Assembly (NCBI RefSeq): GCF_000335475.2
Contig: NZ_ANAH02000007.1
Span: 1-64,000, forward strand
DNA from: Cystobacter fuscus DSM 2262
Lineage (GTDB): Bacteria > Myxococcota > Myxococcia > Myxococcales > Myxococcaceae
DNA length: 64,000 nt
Reading direction: 5' to 3'
Shown: positions 1-9,937 of the stretch, piece by piece
Layout: each line of letters starts with the position of its first letter
How positions within the stretch are numbered: the first letter of the stretch is position 1
Position numbers and translations under genes: made by a program
The notes under the pieces: generated by a model
Database searches by the model: none
Seen by the model: the letters and a program-made list of their open reading frames with translations, nothing else
What the model was told of the DNA's origin: nothing

Positions 1-154
1 CCTTTCGGGACCCTGACGCAGTAGTGTTAGCCAGTCGACGAGATGCTTACAGGCCGAGAAAAAGAGCTGCTCAGGGCAGGTCTGTGCACGGCGTACACGC
101 GCCTTCAGTACATAGCGACTGCGCTGAATGAGAGTCGGGTCCAAGGATCCTCCT

Positions 155-385
155 TTACTTACCTAGCTGACCGAAAATGCGCTTCAGGTGGGCTCGCATT
201 CGATGCATACCACCAAGGTAGTCTTCTAGGTATACGTTCGCGTGGCAGCCACGGCAGATGATGATTTCGCAGCGACGGATTTCGCCCAACCGCACCGGTG
301 TCTCCAGTTCACAACGCGGGCATTGCACGTCAATGACACGGCGATCCATCTCTGGGAAATGGACCTTGACCTGAAAGTTCAGCAC
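155..385 (-). CDS. Small zinc-ribbon-like protein
   Basis: A 76-residue frame starting at GTG (codon at 383-385). It holds two CxxC knuckles, CPRC near residues 22-25 and CRGC near 44-47, followed by a basic C-terminal helix with several Arg, Lys and His, so a zinc-ribbon that binds nucleic acid or a protein partner is plausible. No clear Shine-Dalgarno precedes the GTG, and the frame stays open further upstream, so the true start may lie before position 385. Function unknown. The flanking DNA is less GC-rich than the rest of the window. Confidence 0.5.
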   Translation of the reverse strand: MLNFQVKVHFPEMDRRVIDVQCPRCELETPVRLGEIRRCEIIICRGCHANVYLEDYLGGMHRMRAHLKRIFGQLGK

Positions 386-931
386 GAAAGCACCCGAGCC
401 CGTGCCGGTGCTCTCTCAAAGTTGATGCGACAAACACTTTCTTTCAATGGTTTCACGTGTGGTGATTCCGCAGAGTAACTGGTCGTTGGTGCCGTCGTCC
501 CGTTTAGTCTTTCCACGCAGCAATAGTGGTAATGGTGGTGGGTCATAAGAGTCCGAGCATGCCCTACTAGACCAACATCTCATAAATTTCCTAGGACTAA
601 TGCAACCCGCAGTTTTGGCTCCAGACTGGCGTCTCCAATATATCTCAAGCTCGTACAGGAGAAGTGGGGCAATGTTGAAGGTAGGGGGAGCAGAGAGGCA
701 GGCGGAAGACTGTTGACGGGAGCCCAAGAGAAGTGCGCCATGCTGGTGCACTCACCGTGAAGCCCCCTTGGGGATCACGTCAGCCCTAGCCGTCCTGCTA
801 GTGGACTGCAAATGCAGGCGCTAGGTGCTGGCGTACCTGACAACACCCGGTGGGGTGCGCGCTATTTTGGAGCACTTGGAACGACCCACTCGGCCTGCGA
901 TGCAGGCCCCGGCGCAGAGGCCAGCACTCGC
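386..931. other. Gene-poor stretch upstream of the zinc-ribbon gene
   Basis: About 545 bp of comparatively AT-rich sequence between the small zinc-ribbon gene and the end of rtcA. I see no reading frame with the GC-rich third-position bias of this genome and no complete tRNA fold. It may hold the promoter of the minus-strand zinc-ribbon gene. Confidence 0.4.
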
Positions 932-1957
932 TCAGACGGACGCCCGATCCACGCCCACCTCGAACACCGAGGCGGACAGCTCCTTCACCGAGAGCTTCAC
1001 GTCCAGGAAGTGGGCGAACGTCTCGAGCTGGGTGCGCGCATGTCCATCCAGCGGCAGGGTCCGGAACGAGCCCCCACGCGCCAGGGCCAGCAGCAACATG
1101 AGCTGATCACACAGGTGCTGCCCCACGGGGACTCCAGCCTCCAGGTAGACCCGCGCCTCCTCCGACACGGTCGAGGCAACGGTCTCCGCGGGCACGCCCC
1201 GCTCCCCGAAGCTGGTGAACACCTCGGTGACGTGCTCGCTCTCCACCTCCAGGGACAACGCGTTTCCCGGCCCGGGCGCGCGCTTCAGTTCCTCCACCCG
1301 CCGCTCCTCCTCGCTCCAGCCGAGCCTGCGCCCCACTGTCTCCAGTTCCCGCTTCGCCACGTCGAAGGGAACCTGGGAGAACATCGCCGTGGCCCGCCGC
1401 CGCACCACGTTTCCCCGCTCCAGCAGGTGCAAGGGCACGAGTGGCGCCGGCTGCACGCTCACGTGGAACTTGCCTCCCCCGGCGGGGAAGAACCCGGGCC
1501 GCTCCAGCGTGGCCTCCACCTGTGGCCCCATCCGCCGCACCAGCGGCAGGTACGCCTTGGCCAGGAAGTCGAACGGCGGCGCCGCCGGGTTGTGCGTCCC
1601 TCCCTCCAACACCAGCGTGGACGGCCCACTCGCGCTCAAGAGCGCCGGCAACACCGTCTGCAACACCAACGTGGCGCTGCCCGCCGTGCCCACCGCGAAG
1701 TGGTAGTCCCCGGGCTTCACGCTCCGAGGCCGGAACGTCAGCTCCTGCGAGTGCAGCTCCGCCCCCTCCACCTCCGCGCCCCCCACCGCCGCCGCCGCCT
1801 TCACCGACGTGAGGTGCTGGCGCAACAGCCCCGGCTTGGAGCGCCCCGCGCGGATATTCACCATCTGGAAGGGCGTCCCCGTCACCAGCGCCAGCGCCAA
1901 CGACGTGCGCAGCACCTGTCCGCCGCCCTCTCCCTTCGAACCATCAATGCGAATCAT
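932..1957 (-). CDS. rtcA: RNA 3'-terminal phosphate cyclase RtcA
   Basis: A 341-residue protein of normal length for RtcA, which converts RNA 3'-phosphate to 2',3'-cyclic phosphate through a covalent adenylate. The N-terminus has the family glycine-rich start (IDGSKGEGGGQVLR, residues 4-17). The catalytic histidine is in the motif GQHLCDQLMLLLALA, His281, matching His309 of the E. coli enzyme. A PAGGG motif lies at 158-162. It lies 140 bp downstream of rtcB on the same strand, so the two probably form one transcript driven by the sigma54 promoter ahead of rtcB. Confidence 0.96.
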   Translation of the reverse strand: MIRIDGSKGEGGGQVLRTSLALALVTGTPFQMVNIRAGRSKPGLLRQHLTSVKAAAAVGGAEVEGAELHSQELTFRPRSVKPGDYHFAVGTAGSATLVLQTVLPALLSASGPSTLVLEGGTHNPAAPPFDFLAKAYLPLVRRMGPQVEATLERPGFFPAGGGKFHVSVQPAPLVPLHLLERGNVVRRRATAMFSQVPFDVAKRELETVGRRLGWSEEERRVEELKRAPGPGNALSLEVESEHVTEVFTSFGERGVPAETVASTVSEEARVYLEAGVPVGQHLCDQLMLLLALARGGSFRTLPLDGHARTQLETFAHFLDVKLSVKELSASVFEVGVDRASV

Positions 1958-2097
1958 CTCAACTCCCTCCCTGTACTCCCTCTGCCCGCACGTAGCGACG
2001 CCCGCTCCCCCATCCTACTGACCGGAAGGGAAGCGGGCGTCTCGATGTCTCTATCCCCTCATGGCGTCCTCCCGGGTCCAGGGTCCGTGCTTCCCGC

Positions 2098-3333
<1,236 letters not shown>

Positions 3334-3389
3334 GGTCTGGTTCCTCGAATCGTCTGCCCGGTCCGTCCCGGGTCACGCGGAGGGGTAGA

Positions 3390-3405
3390 GCAGGCCGCGT
3401 GCCAA
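3390..3405 (-). promoter_or_regulatory. Sigma54 (-24/-12) promoter of rtcBA
   Basis: On the minus strand the sequence reads TTGGCACG-CGGC-CTGC. The GG and GC dinucleotides are 12 bp apart, and the site matches the consensus TGGCACG-N4-TTGC except for one T to C change in the -12 part. It lies in the divergent rtcR/rtcB gap about 57 bp upstream of the rtcB start codon. Because the opposite gene is the sigma54 activator RtcR, the match is very likely functional. Confidence 0.88.
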
Positions 3406-3474
3406 CCCTCCTTCCCAGGGGAGCGGCGAATCCCCCGGCCCTTTCCTATCCCCTGGGATAAGAACCCTATCCTC

Positions 3475-5097
3475 ATGGCGAAGACGCGAATCCGCGAGAC
3501 GGTGGTGTTCGGGGTGCTGGGGACCAACCTGGACGCGGGCCGGGGGCCCCGGAGGTGGGACAAGTGGCGTCCCTCCGTGGGGCTCTGTCAGCAGGAGGAT
3601 CTGCTGGTGCACCGCTTCGAGCTGCTCCATCCCCCCGGCCAGGAGGAGCTGGCTCGCACGGTGGAGCAGGACATCCAGCAGGTCTCCCCCGAGACCCAGG
3701 TGCGCCCCACCGCCGTGGGCATCCGCAACCCGTGGGACCTGGAGGAGACCTACGGCGCGCTGCTCGACTACGCCCGCACATACCCCTTCCAGCCCGAGCA
3801 GGAGGACTACCTCGTGCACATCACCACGGGCACCCACATCACGCAGATCAGCCTGTTCCTCCTGGTGGAGAGCCGGCACATCCCCGCGCGGCTGGTGCAG
3901 ACCTCGCCTCCGGCCTCCGGCCGGGACCATGGCGGGCCGGGGACGCACACCCTCATCGACCTGGACTTGTCGAAGTACGACACCCTGGCGAGCCGCTTCC
4001 AGCAGGAGCAGCGCGAGGGCCTGTCCTTCCTCAAGGCGGGCATCGACACGCGCAACGCGGCCTTCAACCGGCTCATCGAGCGCATCGAACAGGTGGCCAC
4101 GAGCTCACGCGCGCCCCTGTTGCTCATGGGTCCTACCGGCGCGGGCAAGTCCCAGCTCGCCCGGCGCATCTACCAGCTCAAGAAGGCGCGGCGGCACGTG
4201 AGCGGCCCCTTCGTGGACGTCAACTGCGCCACCCTGCGCGGCGACGGGGCCATGTCCGCCCTCTTCGGCCACGTGAAGGGGGCATTCACCGGCGCGGTGG
4301 CGGACCGGCCGGGGCTCTTGCGCCAGGCGAACGCGGGCGTGCTCTTCCTCGACGAAATCGGCGAGCTGGGCGCGGACGAGCAGGCCATGCTCCTGCGCGC
4401 GCTCGAGGACAAGCGCTTCCTGCCGGTGGGCTCGGACAAGGAGGTGGAGAGCGACTTCCAGCTGCTCGCGGGCACCAACCGGGATCTGCTCGCCGAGGTG
4501 GAGCGCGGACGCTTCCGGGAGGATCTGCTCGCGCGCATCAACCTGTGGACCTTCCGGCTGCCCGCCTTGCGCGAGCGGCCCGAGGACATCCTCCCCAACC
4601 TCCTCTATGAGATGGATCAGGCCTCGCAGGCGCTCGGCACGCGCGTGACGATGAACAAGGAGGCCCAGGCCCACTTCCTGCGCTTCGCCACCTCCGCCGA
4701 GGCGCGCTGGAGCGGCAACTTCCGCGACCTCAATGCCGCCGTGCTGCGCATGGCCACGCTCGCCCCCGGCGGCCGCATCACCCGCGAGGGCGTGGACGAG
4801 GAGCTGGAGCGGCTGCGCGCCGCGTGGCTCCCCACCCCGTCCACCGCCCGGCCCGTCGCGGCGGAGGATCTGGTGACGCGGGTGCTCGGGGAGGACAAGG
4901 CCGAGGCCCTGGACCGCTTCGACCGGGCCCAGCTCGAGGAGGTGCTCGCCGTGTGCCGCGAGGCCCGCTCCCTGTCCGACGCGGGGCGCATGCTCTTCGC
5001 CTGCTCCCGGGCACAGAAGAAGAGCGTCAACGACGCGGACCGGCTGCGCAAATACCTCGCCCGCTTCGGCCTGGAGTGGAGCGGCGTCCAGGCCTGA
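3475..5097 (+). CDS. rtcR: Sigma54-dependent transcriptional activator RtcR
   Basis: 540 residues. An N-terminal RtcR-type CARF sensor domain (about 1-180) is known in the family to recognise RNA ends with 2',3'-cyclic phosphate. The AAA+ domain carries Walker A GPTGAGKS (219-226), the sigma54-contacting GAFTGA loop (269-274) and Walker B LFLDEIG (290-296). A short C-terminal DNA-binding region follows. The ATG at 3475 is chosen because the family N-terminus begins there; the frame is open far upstream only as antisense of rtcB. It activates the divergent rtcBA operon. Confidence 0.96.
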   Translation: MAKTRIRETVVFGVLGTNLDAGRGPRRWDKWRPSVGLCQQEDLLVHRFELLHPPGQEELARTVEQDIQQVSPETQVRPTAVGIRNPWDLEETYGALLDYARTYPFQPEQEDYLVHITTGTHITQISLFLLVESRHIPARLVQTSPPASGRDHGGPGTHTLIDLDLSKYDTLASRFQQEQREGLSFLKAGIDTRNAAFNRLIERIEQVATSSRAPLLLMGPTGAGKSQLARRIYQLKKARRHVSGPFVDVNCATLRGDGAMSALFGHVKGAFTGAVADRPGLLRQANAGVLFLDEIGELGADEQAMLLRALEDKRFLPVGSDKEVESDFQLLAGTNRDLLAEVERGRFREDLLARINLWTFRLPALRERPEDILPNLLYEMDQASQALGTRVTMNKEAQAHFLRFATSAEARWSGNFRDLNAAVLRMATLAPGGRITREGVDEELERLRAAWLPTPSTARPVAAEDLVTRVLGEDKAEALDRFDRAQLEEVLAVCREARSLSDAGRMLFACSRAQKKSVNDADRLRKYLARFGLEWSGVQA

Positions 5098-5299
5098 GTG
5101 AACCACAAGGGGTAGGCGCCACATCCACCCGGGGGGTTGTCACCTGGAGCACGAAGCGACCGTTCCTGGACGACAGTCTCACGGGAAACCTTCATTCACA
5201 CGCTTCCCAGTCTCGCGGAAATGGCGAAATTTTCCCGGCAACCCACACCGCCGCCGACCTCCCCCAGAGGTACGGCGCCGGCCAGACCAGGAGAACACC

Positions 5300-6208
5300 A
5301 TGAAGACGCTCGTGCCGCGCGCAATGCTGTGGGTGGCCCTCGCCATGGGTTGTGGCCCGGTCGAGGAGGCCGCCGCCCCCTCCGAGGCGGCACCCGGCCA
5401 GGTGACCCAGGCCATCGAGGACGACAACGGCCTGACCCCCAATGGACTCGCCTTCAACGGGCTCGCCTTCAACGGCCTGGCCTTCAATGGGCTCGCCTTC
5501 AACGGACTCGCCTTCAACGGCCTGTCCAGTCCCCTGTTCGCCTCCTGGTTCCGGCTGCACCCCTCCGAGTCCAACCTCTTCATGAAGTACCTGGTGCGCT
5601 GCGCCGTGCCCGAGGGACAGACGCGCGGCTATACGCTGGGCTCCACCCGGTACGAGTGGCCCGGCGGCCTGGGGCTGGCACCGGGCTGGGCCAACGGCGC
5701 CGCGGCGACCCTGGAGGAGCAGCAGGTCGTCAGCGCGTGCCTGGCGGCCCTCACCAACAAGTATGGGCGCTCGGTCCTCCTGTCGGTGCAGGGCACCAGC
5801 GCCAAGGGGGTTCGCATCCCCACGACGAGCGGGGAGCTGGCGGGCTACCCCCTGCGCGAGGCCTGCTTCTTCGGCAACCTCTTCACCGGAGAGGGCCTGT
5901 TCGTCGGCAACGACCAGGGCATGCTGGGCGGCAACCGAGCGAGCCTGCGCGCGTGCGCGCTGATGGGAAAGCAGGAGTGCGCGCCGCTCGTGCACGTCGG
6001 CAGCTGCCATGAGGTCTGCCAGCACGACGCCACGGGGACCTACTTCACGCGCTGCACCCGCGGTGGTGTCACCTACCACGCGCTCAGCACCCGGCTGCGC
6101 ACCCAGGACATCTACACCTGTGGGGATGGGCGCTGCCAGTTCCCGGAGACGTGCGCCAGCAACAACGCGGGCACGTCCTGCAAGCAGGACTGCGGCACCT
6201 GCGGTTGA
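5300..6208 (+). CDS. Secreted lipoprotein-like protein with NGLAF pentapeptide repeats and a Cys-rich tail
   Basis: 302 residues with AGGAG ahead of the ATG. The signal peptide ends near Cys18 (VALAMGC), a slightly atypical lipobox. Five exact NGLAF pentapeptides plus flanking NGL units lie just after it (about residues 45-75). The middle region is rich in Cys and has no fold I recognise. The tail has the pattern CGDGRCQFPETC...C...DCGTCG, like the Cys-rich CGDGxC..GE modules common in secreted myxobacterial proteins. Probably surface exposed or exported; function unknown. Confidence 0.85.
   Translation: MKTLVPRAMLWVALAMGCGPVEEAAAPSEAAPGQVTQAIEDDNGLTPNGLAFNGLAFNGLAFNGLAFNGLAFNGLSSPLFASWFRLHPSESNLFMKYLVRCAVPEGQTRGYTLGSTRYEWPGGLGLAPGWANGAAATLEEQQVVSACLAALTNKYGRSVLLSVQGTSAKGVRIPTTSGELAGYPLREACFFGNLFTGEGLFVGNDQGMLGGNRASLRACALMGKQECAPLVHVGSCHEVCQHDATGTYFTRCTRGGVTYHALSTRLRTQDIYTCGDGRCQFPETCASNNAGTSCKQDCGTCG
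5441..5515 (+). repeat. Five 15-bp tandem repeats encoding NGLAF
   Basis: Five consecutive 15 bp units, AAYGGNCTSGCCTTC, encode the pentapeptide NGLAF. The units differ only at synonymous third positions, so the amino-acid repeat seems to be held by selection and is not a fresh slippage product. The array lies inside the coding sequence and keeps frame. Confidence 0.95.
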
Positions 6209-6311
6209 CGCGGGTGCTCGCCCCAGGGGCGGCCAAAGGAAATTTCCGCCACGAAACCAGCGACGAGGATCTAGGCGGGGGCCGCATTCCTTCCGTATAG
6301 GATGCCCCCCG

Positions 6312-7664
6312 ATGCGAACGCGCAGGCCCCTGGCCATCTTCGATGCACTCGCCTCGCTGGCCACCGCCTTCAAGGACATCTTCCCCGGCAGCATCACGTC
6401 CACCCTGTCGGCGGACGAGCTCGCCGCCCATGTCGAGGCGCTGGGCACCCGCGCGGCCCTCAAGCCCAAGGTGATTCCGCTCGACGAGACGCGGCTGGGC
6501 GCCCTGCTCTACTTCGATGATCAGCCCACCCCCCAGGCCGGCCTGCTCATCGACCTGCGGCGCCCGGTGCGCACCAGCGACAGCCACTTCGCCCGCTCCT
6601 TCTGCCGCGTCTTCAACGACGACCTGAACCGCGTCTCCGCCGCCCTGCCCCTCAACGAGCACTGGGCCTCGCTCGAGCAGACCCGTCTGCGCCGCGCCGT
6701 CGCGCGCTTCCTCAACTACCGGCCCCAGCAGATGTCCAGTTGGATCCGCGCCGTGGAGGACTCCATGGCCCTCACCTACGAGGGCCGCGCCGTGCGCCAC
6801 TGCCTCATCGTCGCGCGCAAGGCGCCCAAGCTCGTGCAGAAGCTGCAGAACAAGTTCATCCCCCTGCCGGGCGGCATCTCCATCGAGAACGCGCTGCTGC
6901 GCGAGAAGTGGATCCGCACCGTCGTGGACGGCCGCCGCGTCGCCCTGCTCGGCAGCATGCACTCCGGCAGCATCATCGGCTTCATCTCGCTCGCGGAGAT
7001 GGATCGCCAGGAGGCCGCGCTGCGCTACGCCCCCCACGAGACGCTCCTGCCCGTGCAGGCCGTGCTGTCCCACTCGCCCCATGACGTCGCGCTCGTGGCC
7101 TCGCCCCAGGGAGATCTCTTCATCCTCAGTGGCAAGGGCTCCGTCTTCCAGAAGACCCACGGCCACTGGCGCGTGCTGGACTACGCGGCCCTGCACGAGC
7201 GCATCTCCATGCGCTTTCGCGAGGACGTCGTCACCGGCGTGCTCCGCGCCGCCATCGATCTGGCCTTCGAGCGCACCGGCGCCCTCTTCTGCCTGCTCGA
7301 ATCGCGCGAGGATCTCACCGACTTCATCCCCGACCATGGCCACCCGCTCGCCGCCAACTCCCACCTGCGCCGCTCCCTGCGCGGGCAGAACATCGCCGTC
7401 TGGGCACAGCGCCAGGTCATCACCGCCGCGGCCACCACCGACGGCGCCGTCGTGCTCGACGCGGACGGCAGCATCCTCGACATCGCCTGCATGATCTCCA
7501 GTCCCAAGGAGATCGCCCGCCTGGGGGTGCGCGAGCCCAGCATGCCCGGAGCCCGGGCGCTCGCCGCCTGGCGCGCGAGCTTCCGCGGCGTGGCCCTCAA
7601 CGTCTCCGAGGACGGCCCCATCACCGTCTACGAGCGGGGCGCCGTCATCGGCCGCATCGGCTGA
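6312..7664 (+). CDS. Protein with diverged DAC/DisA_N-like C-terminal domain
   Basis: 450 residues, AGGA 9 nt before the ATG. The last about 200 residues have the layout of a DisA_N (diadenylate cyclase, DAC) domain: a DGAVVLDADG segment (from Asp377) matching the DGA motif, then at 413-445 a GARALAAWRAS..VALNVSEDGPI segment at the position of the GTRHRAA...VSEETG block. The RHR triplet needed for ATP binding in active cyclases reads RAL (415-417), so catalysis is doubtful. I infer a sensor-type or inactive relative. The N-terminal 250 residues are not recognised. Confidence 0.6.
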   Translation: MRTRRPLAIFDALASLATAFKDIFPGSITSTLSADELAAHVEALGTRAALKPKVIPLDETRLGALLYFDDQPTPQAGLLIDLRRPVRTSDSHFARSFCRVFNDDLNRVSAALPLNEHWASLEQTRLRRAVARFLNYRPQQMSSWIRAVEDSMALTYEGRAVRHCLIVARKAPKLVQKLQNKFIPLPGGISIENALLREKWIRTVVDGRRVALLGSMHSGSIIGFISLAEMDRQEAALRYAPHETLLPVQAVLSHSPHDVALVASPQGDLFILSGKGSVFQKTHGHWRVLDYAALHERISMRFREDVVTGVLRAAIDLAFERTGALFCLLESREDLTDFIPDHGHPLAANSHLRRSLRGQNIAVWAQRQVITAAATTDGAVVLDADGSILDIACMISSPKEIARLGVREPSMPGARALAAWRASFRGVALNVSEDGPITVYERGAVIGRIG

Positions 7665-7789
7665 CGCCCCTCCGCCGGGCTCCCGGGCGAGCGCTCCCGC
7701 CCGCCCTCCGGCATCCCCCGCGCCGCTCCAGGTCCTCGGGTAGGCTGCCGGCCCCCGGGCCCGCGCGCCCGGCCCTTCCAGGAGTCCAC

Positions 7790-8665
7790 GTGAAGTCCTT
7801 CCTCATGGTCGCGGTGGGAGCTGCCCTCTGGGGCTGTTGGTCCCTCTTCCTGCGGCCCGCGGGCCTGTCCGGCACCCAGAGCGCCTTCCTCTCGCTGGTG
7901 TTCATGTCGCTGCCGGCCCCCTTCGTGCTGAGCCGCGGGGCCTGGCGCGACCGGCGCGCCACGCTCGCGCTCGGGGTGCTCGCGCTGTGCGACGCCGCCA
8001 ACGCCGCCCTCTTCTTCGCCGCCGTGCAGCGCGGCCCCGTCGCCGTCGCCGTGCTCACCCACTACCTCGCCCCCCTGCTCATCGCGCTCGCCGCCCCGTG
8101 GGTGTTGCGCGAGCGCCGCTCCCCCCGGGCCCTGCTCGGCGCCCCCCTCACCCTGCTGGGCCTCGCGCTCCTGCTGGGCACGCCCCGCGGCGGCCTCGCC
8201 GACCCCCAGACAGCCCTGCTCGGCGGCGCCAGCGCCCTCTTCTTCGCGGCCAACGTGCTCTCCATCAAGGAGGCCTCGCGCGCCTTCTCGCCCCTGGCCA
8301 TCAACTCGCTGCACGCCCCCCTGTCGGCGCTCGTGCTCCTGCTCGTCTTCGGGCGCGACGCCCTTCCCCCCGCCCTGGATGGGCGCCTGCTGTGGGTGGG
8401 GGCAGGCGCCATCCTGTGTGGCATCGTGGGCAACTCCGTCTTCTCCGCCGGGCTCAAGGGCGTGCCCGCCGCCGCCGGCTCGGCCCTCACCTACCTGGAG
8501 CCGCTGACAGCCGCCCTGGTGGGCTGGGCGGTATTCGCCGAACCGCTCGGTCCCTCCGGGCTCGTGGGGGGCCTCATCGTCCTGGGCACCGGCGTCTGGG
8601 TGGCCCGGGCACCCCGTGCTCCCGCCCCGTCCGTCGAGGTGGCGCCGAGCGGGGGATGCACATAA
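7790..8665 (+). CDS. EamA/DMT-family transporter
   Basis: 291 residues with about ten hydrophobic segments arranged as two five-helix EamA repeats, typical of drug/metabolite transporters of the inner membrane. GTG start at 7790 with CAGGAG about 7 nt upstream. Residues such as HYLAPLL in the first repeat and ALTYLEPLTAALVGW in the second fit the family. The substrate cannot be told from sequence. Confidence 0.9.
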   Translation: MKSFLMVAVGAALWGCWSLFLRPAGLSGTQSAFLSLVFMSLPAPFVLSRGAWRDRRATLALGVLALCDAANAALFFAAVQRGPVAVAVLTHYLAPLLIALAAPWVLRERRSPRALLGAPLTLLGLALLLGTPRGGLADPQTALLGGASALFFAANVLSIKEASRAFSPLAINSLHAPLSALVLLLVFGRDALPPALDGRLLWVGAGAILCGIVGNSVFSAGLKGVPAAAGSALTYLEPLTAALVGWAVFAEPLGPSGLVGGLIVLGTGVWVARAPRAPAPSVEVAPSGGCT

Positions 8666-8771
8666 ATGGAAGCCGTCCCAAATCCCCGCTTGCGCTCGGG
8701 GCCGGGGGAATGGTCCTCTTTTCCCTTCCTTCCACGCCAGTCCGTCTTGCCCCCACGGAAGCAGTACCCGT

Positions 8772-9317
8772 ATGGAACCTTCCATCGACAGCCGTGAGTA
8801 TCGCGTCGTCTTCTTCTGCCCGACCTCGAGCGCCCAGCTCGAGCACATCGAGGCACCCGTGCGCCGGGTGCTCACGCGCATCTCCGCCCCGCCCGCCGAG
8901 CTCGCGCCGCTCGAGGCCGCGGGCACGCTGGGCGAGGCCGGCTGGCGCGTCTACCTCGTGCGCTCCATGACCGAGCGCTCCGCCGCGCACGCCCTCGCCG
9001 CCCACGTCACCGAGGCGGCCGCCGCCATCTCCACCGAGCTGGACACCGAGGTGCTCGGGCTCTACGTGGACGTGGGCAGCGACTCGGCGCGCATCTGCCG
9101 GTGCATGCCCGAGGAGAACCCCGAGACGTTCAGCGGCCAGCGCCGCAACGTGTTGGATCGCACCGCGGAGTGGTTGGACATCAACCCCGCCCACCTCTCG
9201 GCCCTCTTCCAGCTCGCCCTGGACGCCGACGAGGAGGTGGACGCGGAGGACCGTTTCGTGGAGACGAAGCTGCGCGAGGCTCGCGCCTTCATGCAGCGCT
9301 ACCGCCAGAGCCGATGA
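8772..9317 (+). CDS. Conserved hypothetical protein
   Basis: 181 residues, no signal peptide and no membrane segment, acidic overall. I do not recognise a domain. The stop codon overlaps the start of the DTW-domain gene (ATGA), which indicates translational coupling and perhaps a shared role. The frame shows the expected third-position GC bias, so it is a real gene. Confidence 0.8.
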   Translation: MEPSIDSREYRVVFFCPTSSAQLEHIEAPVRRVLTRISAPPAELAPLEAAGTLGEAGWRVYLVRSMTERSAAHALAAHVTEAAAAISTELDTEVLGLYVDVGSDSARICRCMPEENPETFSGQRRNVLDRTAEWLDINPAHLSALFQLALDADEEVDAEDRFVETKLREARAFMQRYRQSR

Positions 9318-9901
9318 GGTCCAGTACCCCGGCGGACCTCGCCGGCCGCTGTCCGGGCTGCTACCTGCCGTGTGCCCTGTGTCTGTGCGCCGAGGTGCCG
9401 CGGGTGGACACCCGCACCGGGGTGCTCGTCATCCGCCACCACAAGGAAGCCCACAAGTCCACCAACACGGCGCGCCTGGCGGCGCTCGCCCTGCCCCGCT
9501 GCCACATCCTGCCCTACGGAGCGCCGGGCCAGCCCTTCGCGCTGTCGGTGCTCGACGCGCCGGGCACGTGGATCGTCTTCCCGGACGCCCCGCCGCCGCC
9601 GCCCGGCTCGCCTCCACCCGAGCGGCTGCTGGTACTCGACGGCAACTGGGCCCAGGCCCGGCGCATGTACCAGCGCCTGGGGTTGAGCCGCATGCCGGGA
9701 CTGGCCCTGCCCCCGCCCGCCGCGGACACCCGGCGCCTGCGCCGCCCCCCCCACCCCTATGGCATGTCCACGGTGGAGGCGATCGCCGGAGCACTCTCCG
9801 TGCTGGAGGGGGAAGAGGTGGCCCGCCCCCTCTACGCGCTGCACGAGCTGATGATCGACCGGGTGTTGGCCGCCCGGGGCCGGCTCTCCGAGGAGGATTG
9901 A
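9314..9901 (+). CDS. DTW-domain tRNA-uridine aminocarboxypropyltransferase
   Basis: 195 residues. The N-terminus has the Cys pattern CPGCYLPCALCLC of DTW proteins, then HHKEAHKSTNTARL, and the signature LDGNWAQARRM where the usual D-G-T-W is D-G-N-W. A STVEAIA motif follows at about 150. DTW enzymes (TapT/DTWD family) transfer the aminocarboxypropyl group of SAM to tRNA uridine (acp3U). The start overlaps the stop of the preceding gene. Confidence 0.88.
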   Translation: MRSSTPADLAGRCPGCYLPCALCLCAEVPRVDTRTGVLVIRHHKEAHKSTNTARLAALALPRCHILPYGAPGQPFALSVLDAPGTWIVFPDAPPPPPGSPPPERLLVLDGNWAQARRMYQRLGLSRMPGLALPPPAADTRRLRRPPHPYGMSTVEAIAGALSVLEGEEVARPLYALHELMIDRVLAARGRLSEED

Positions 9902-9937
9902 GCGGGAAGCCCGTTCGCGGCGCCCGCCTGGTGTAGG

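Noticed and set aside
416-751. 111-codon minus-strand frame
   Set aside because: No ribosome site, no domain, atypical codon use for this genome.
795-830. Possible tRNA-Cys anticodon region (CTGCAAATGCAGG)
   Set aside because: The stems around the GCA do not pair and no acceptor or T-arm could be placed.
3475-4014. CARF domain in RtcR as a hint of a CRISPR system
   Set aside because: RtcR carries its own CARF-type sensor and no repeat-spacer array or cas gene is present.
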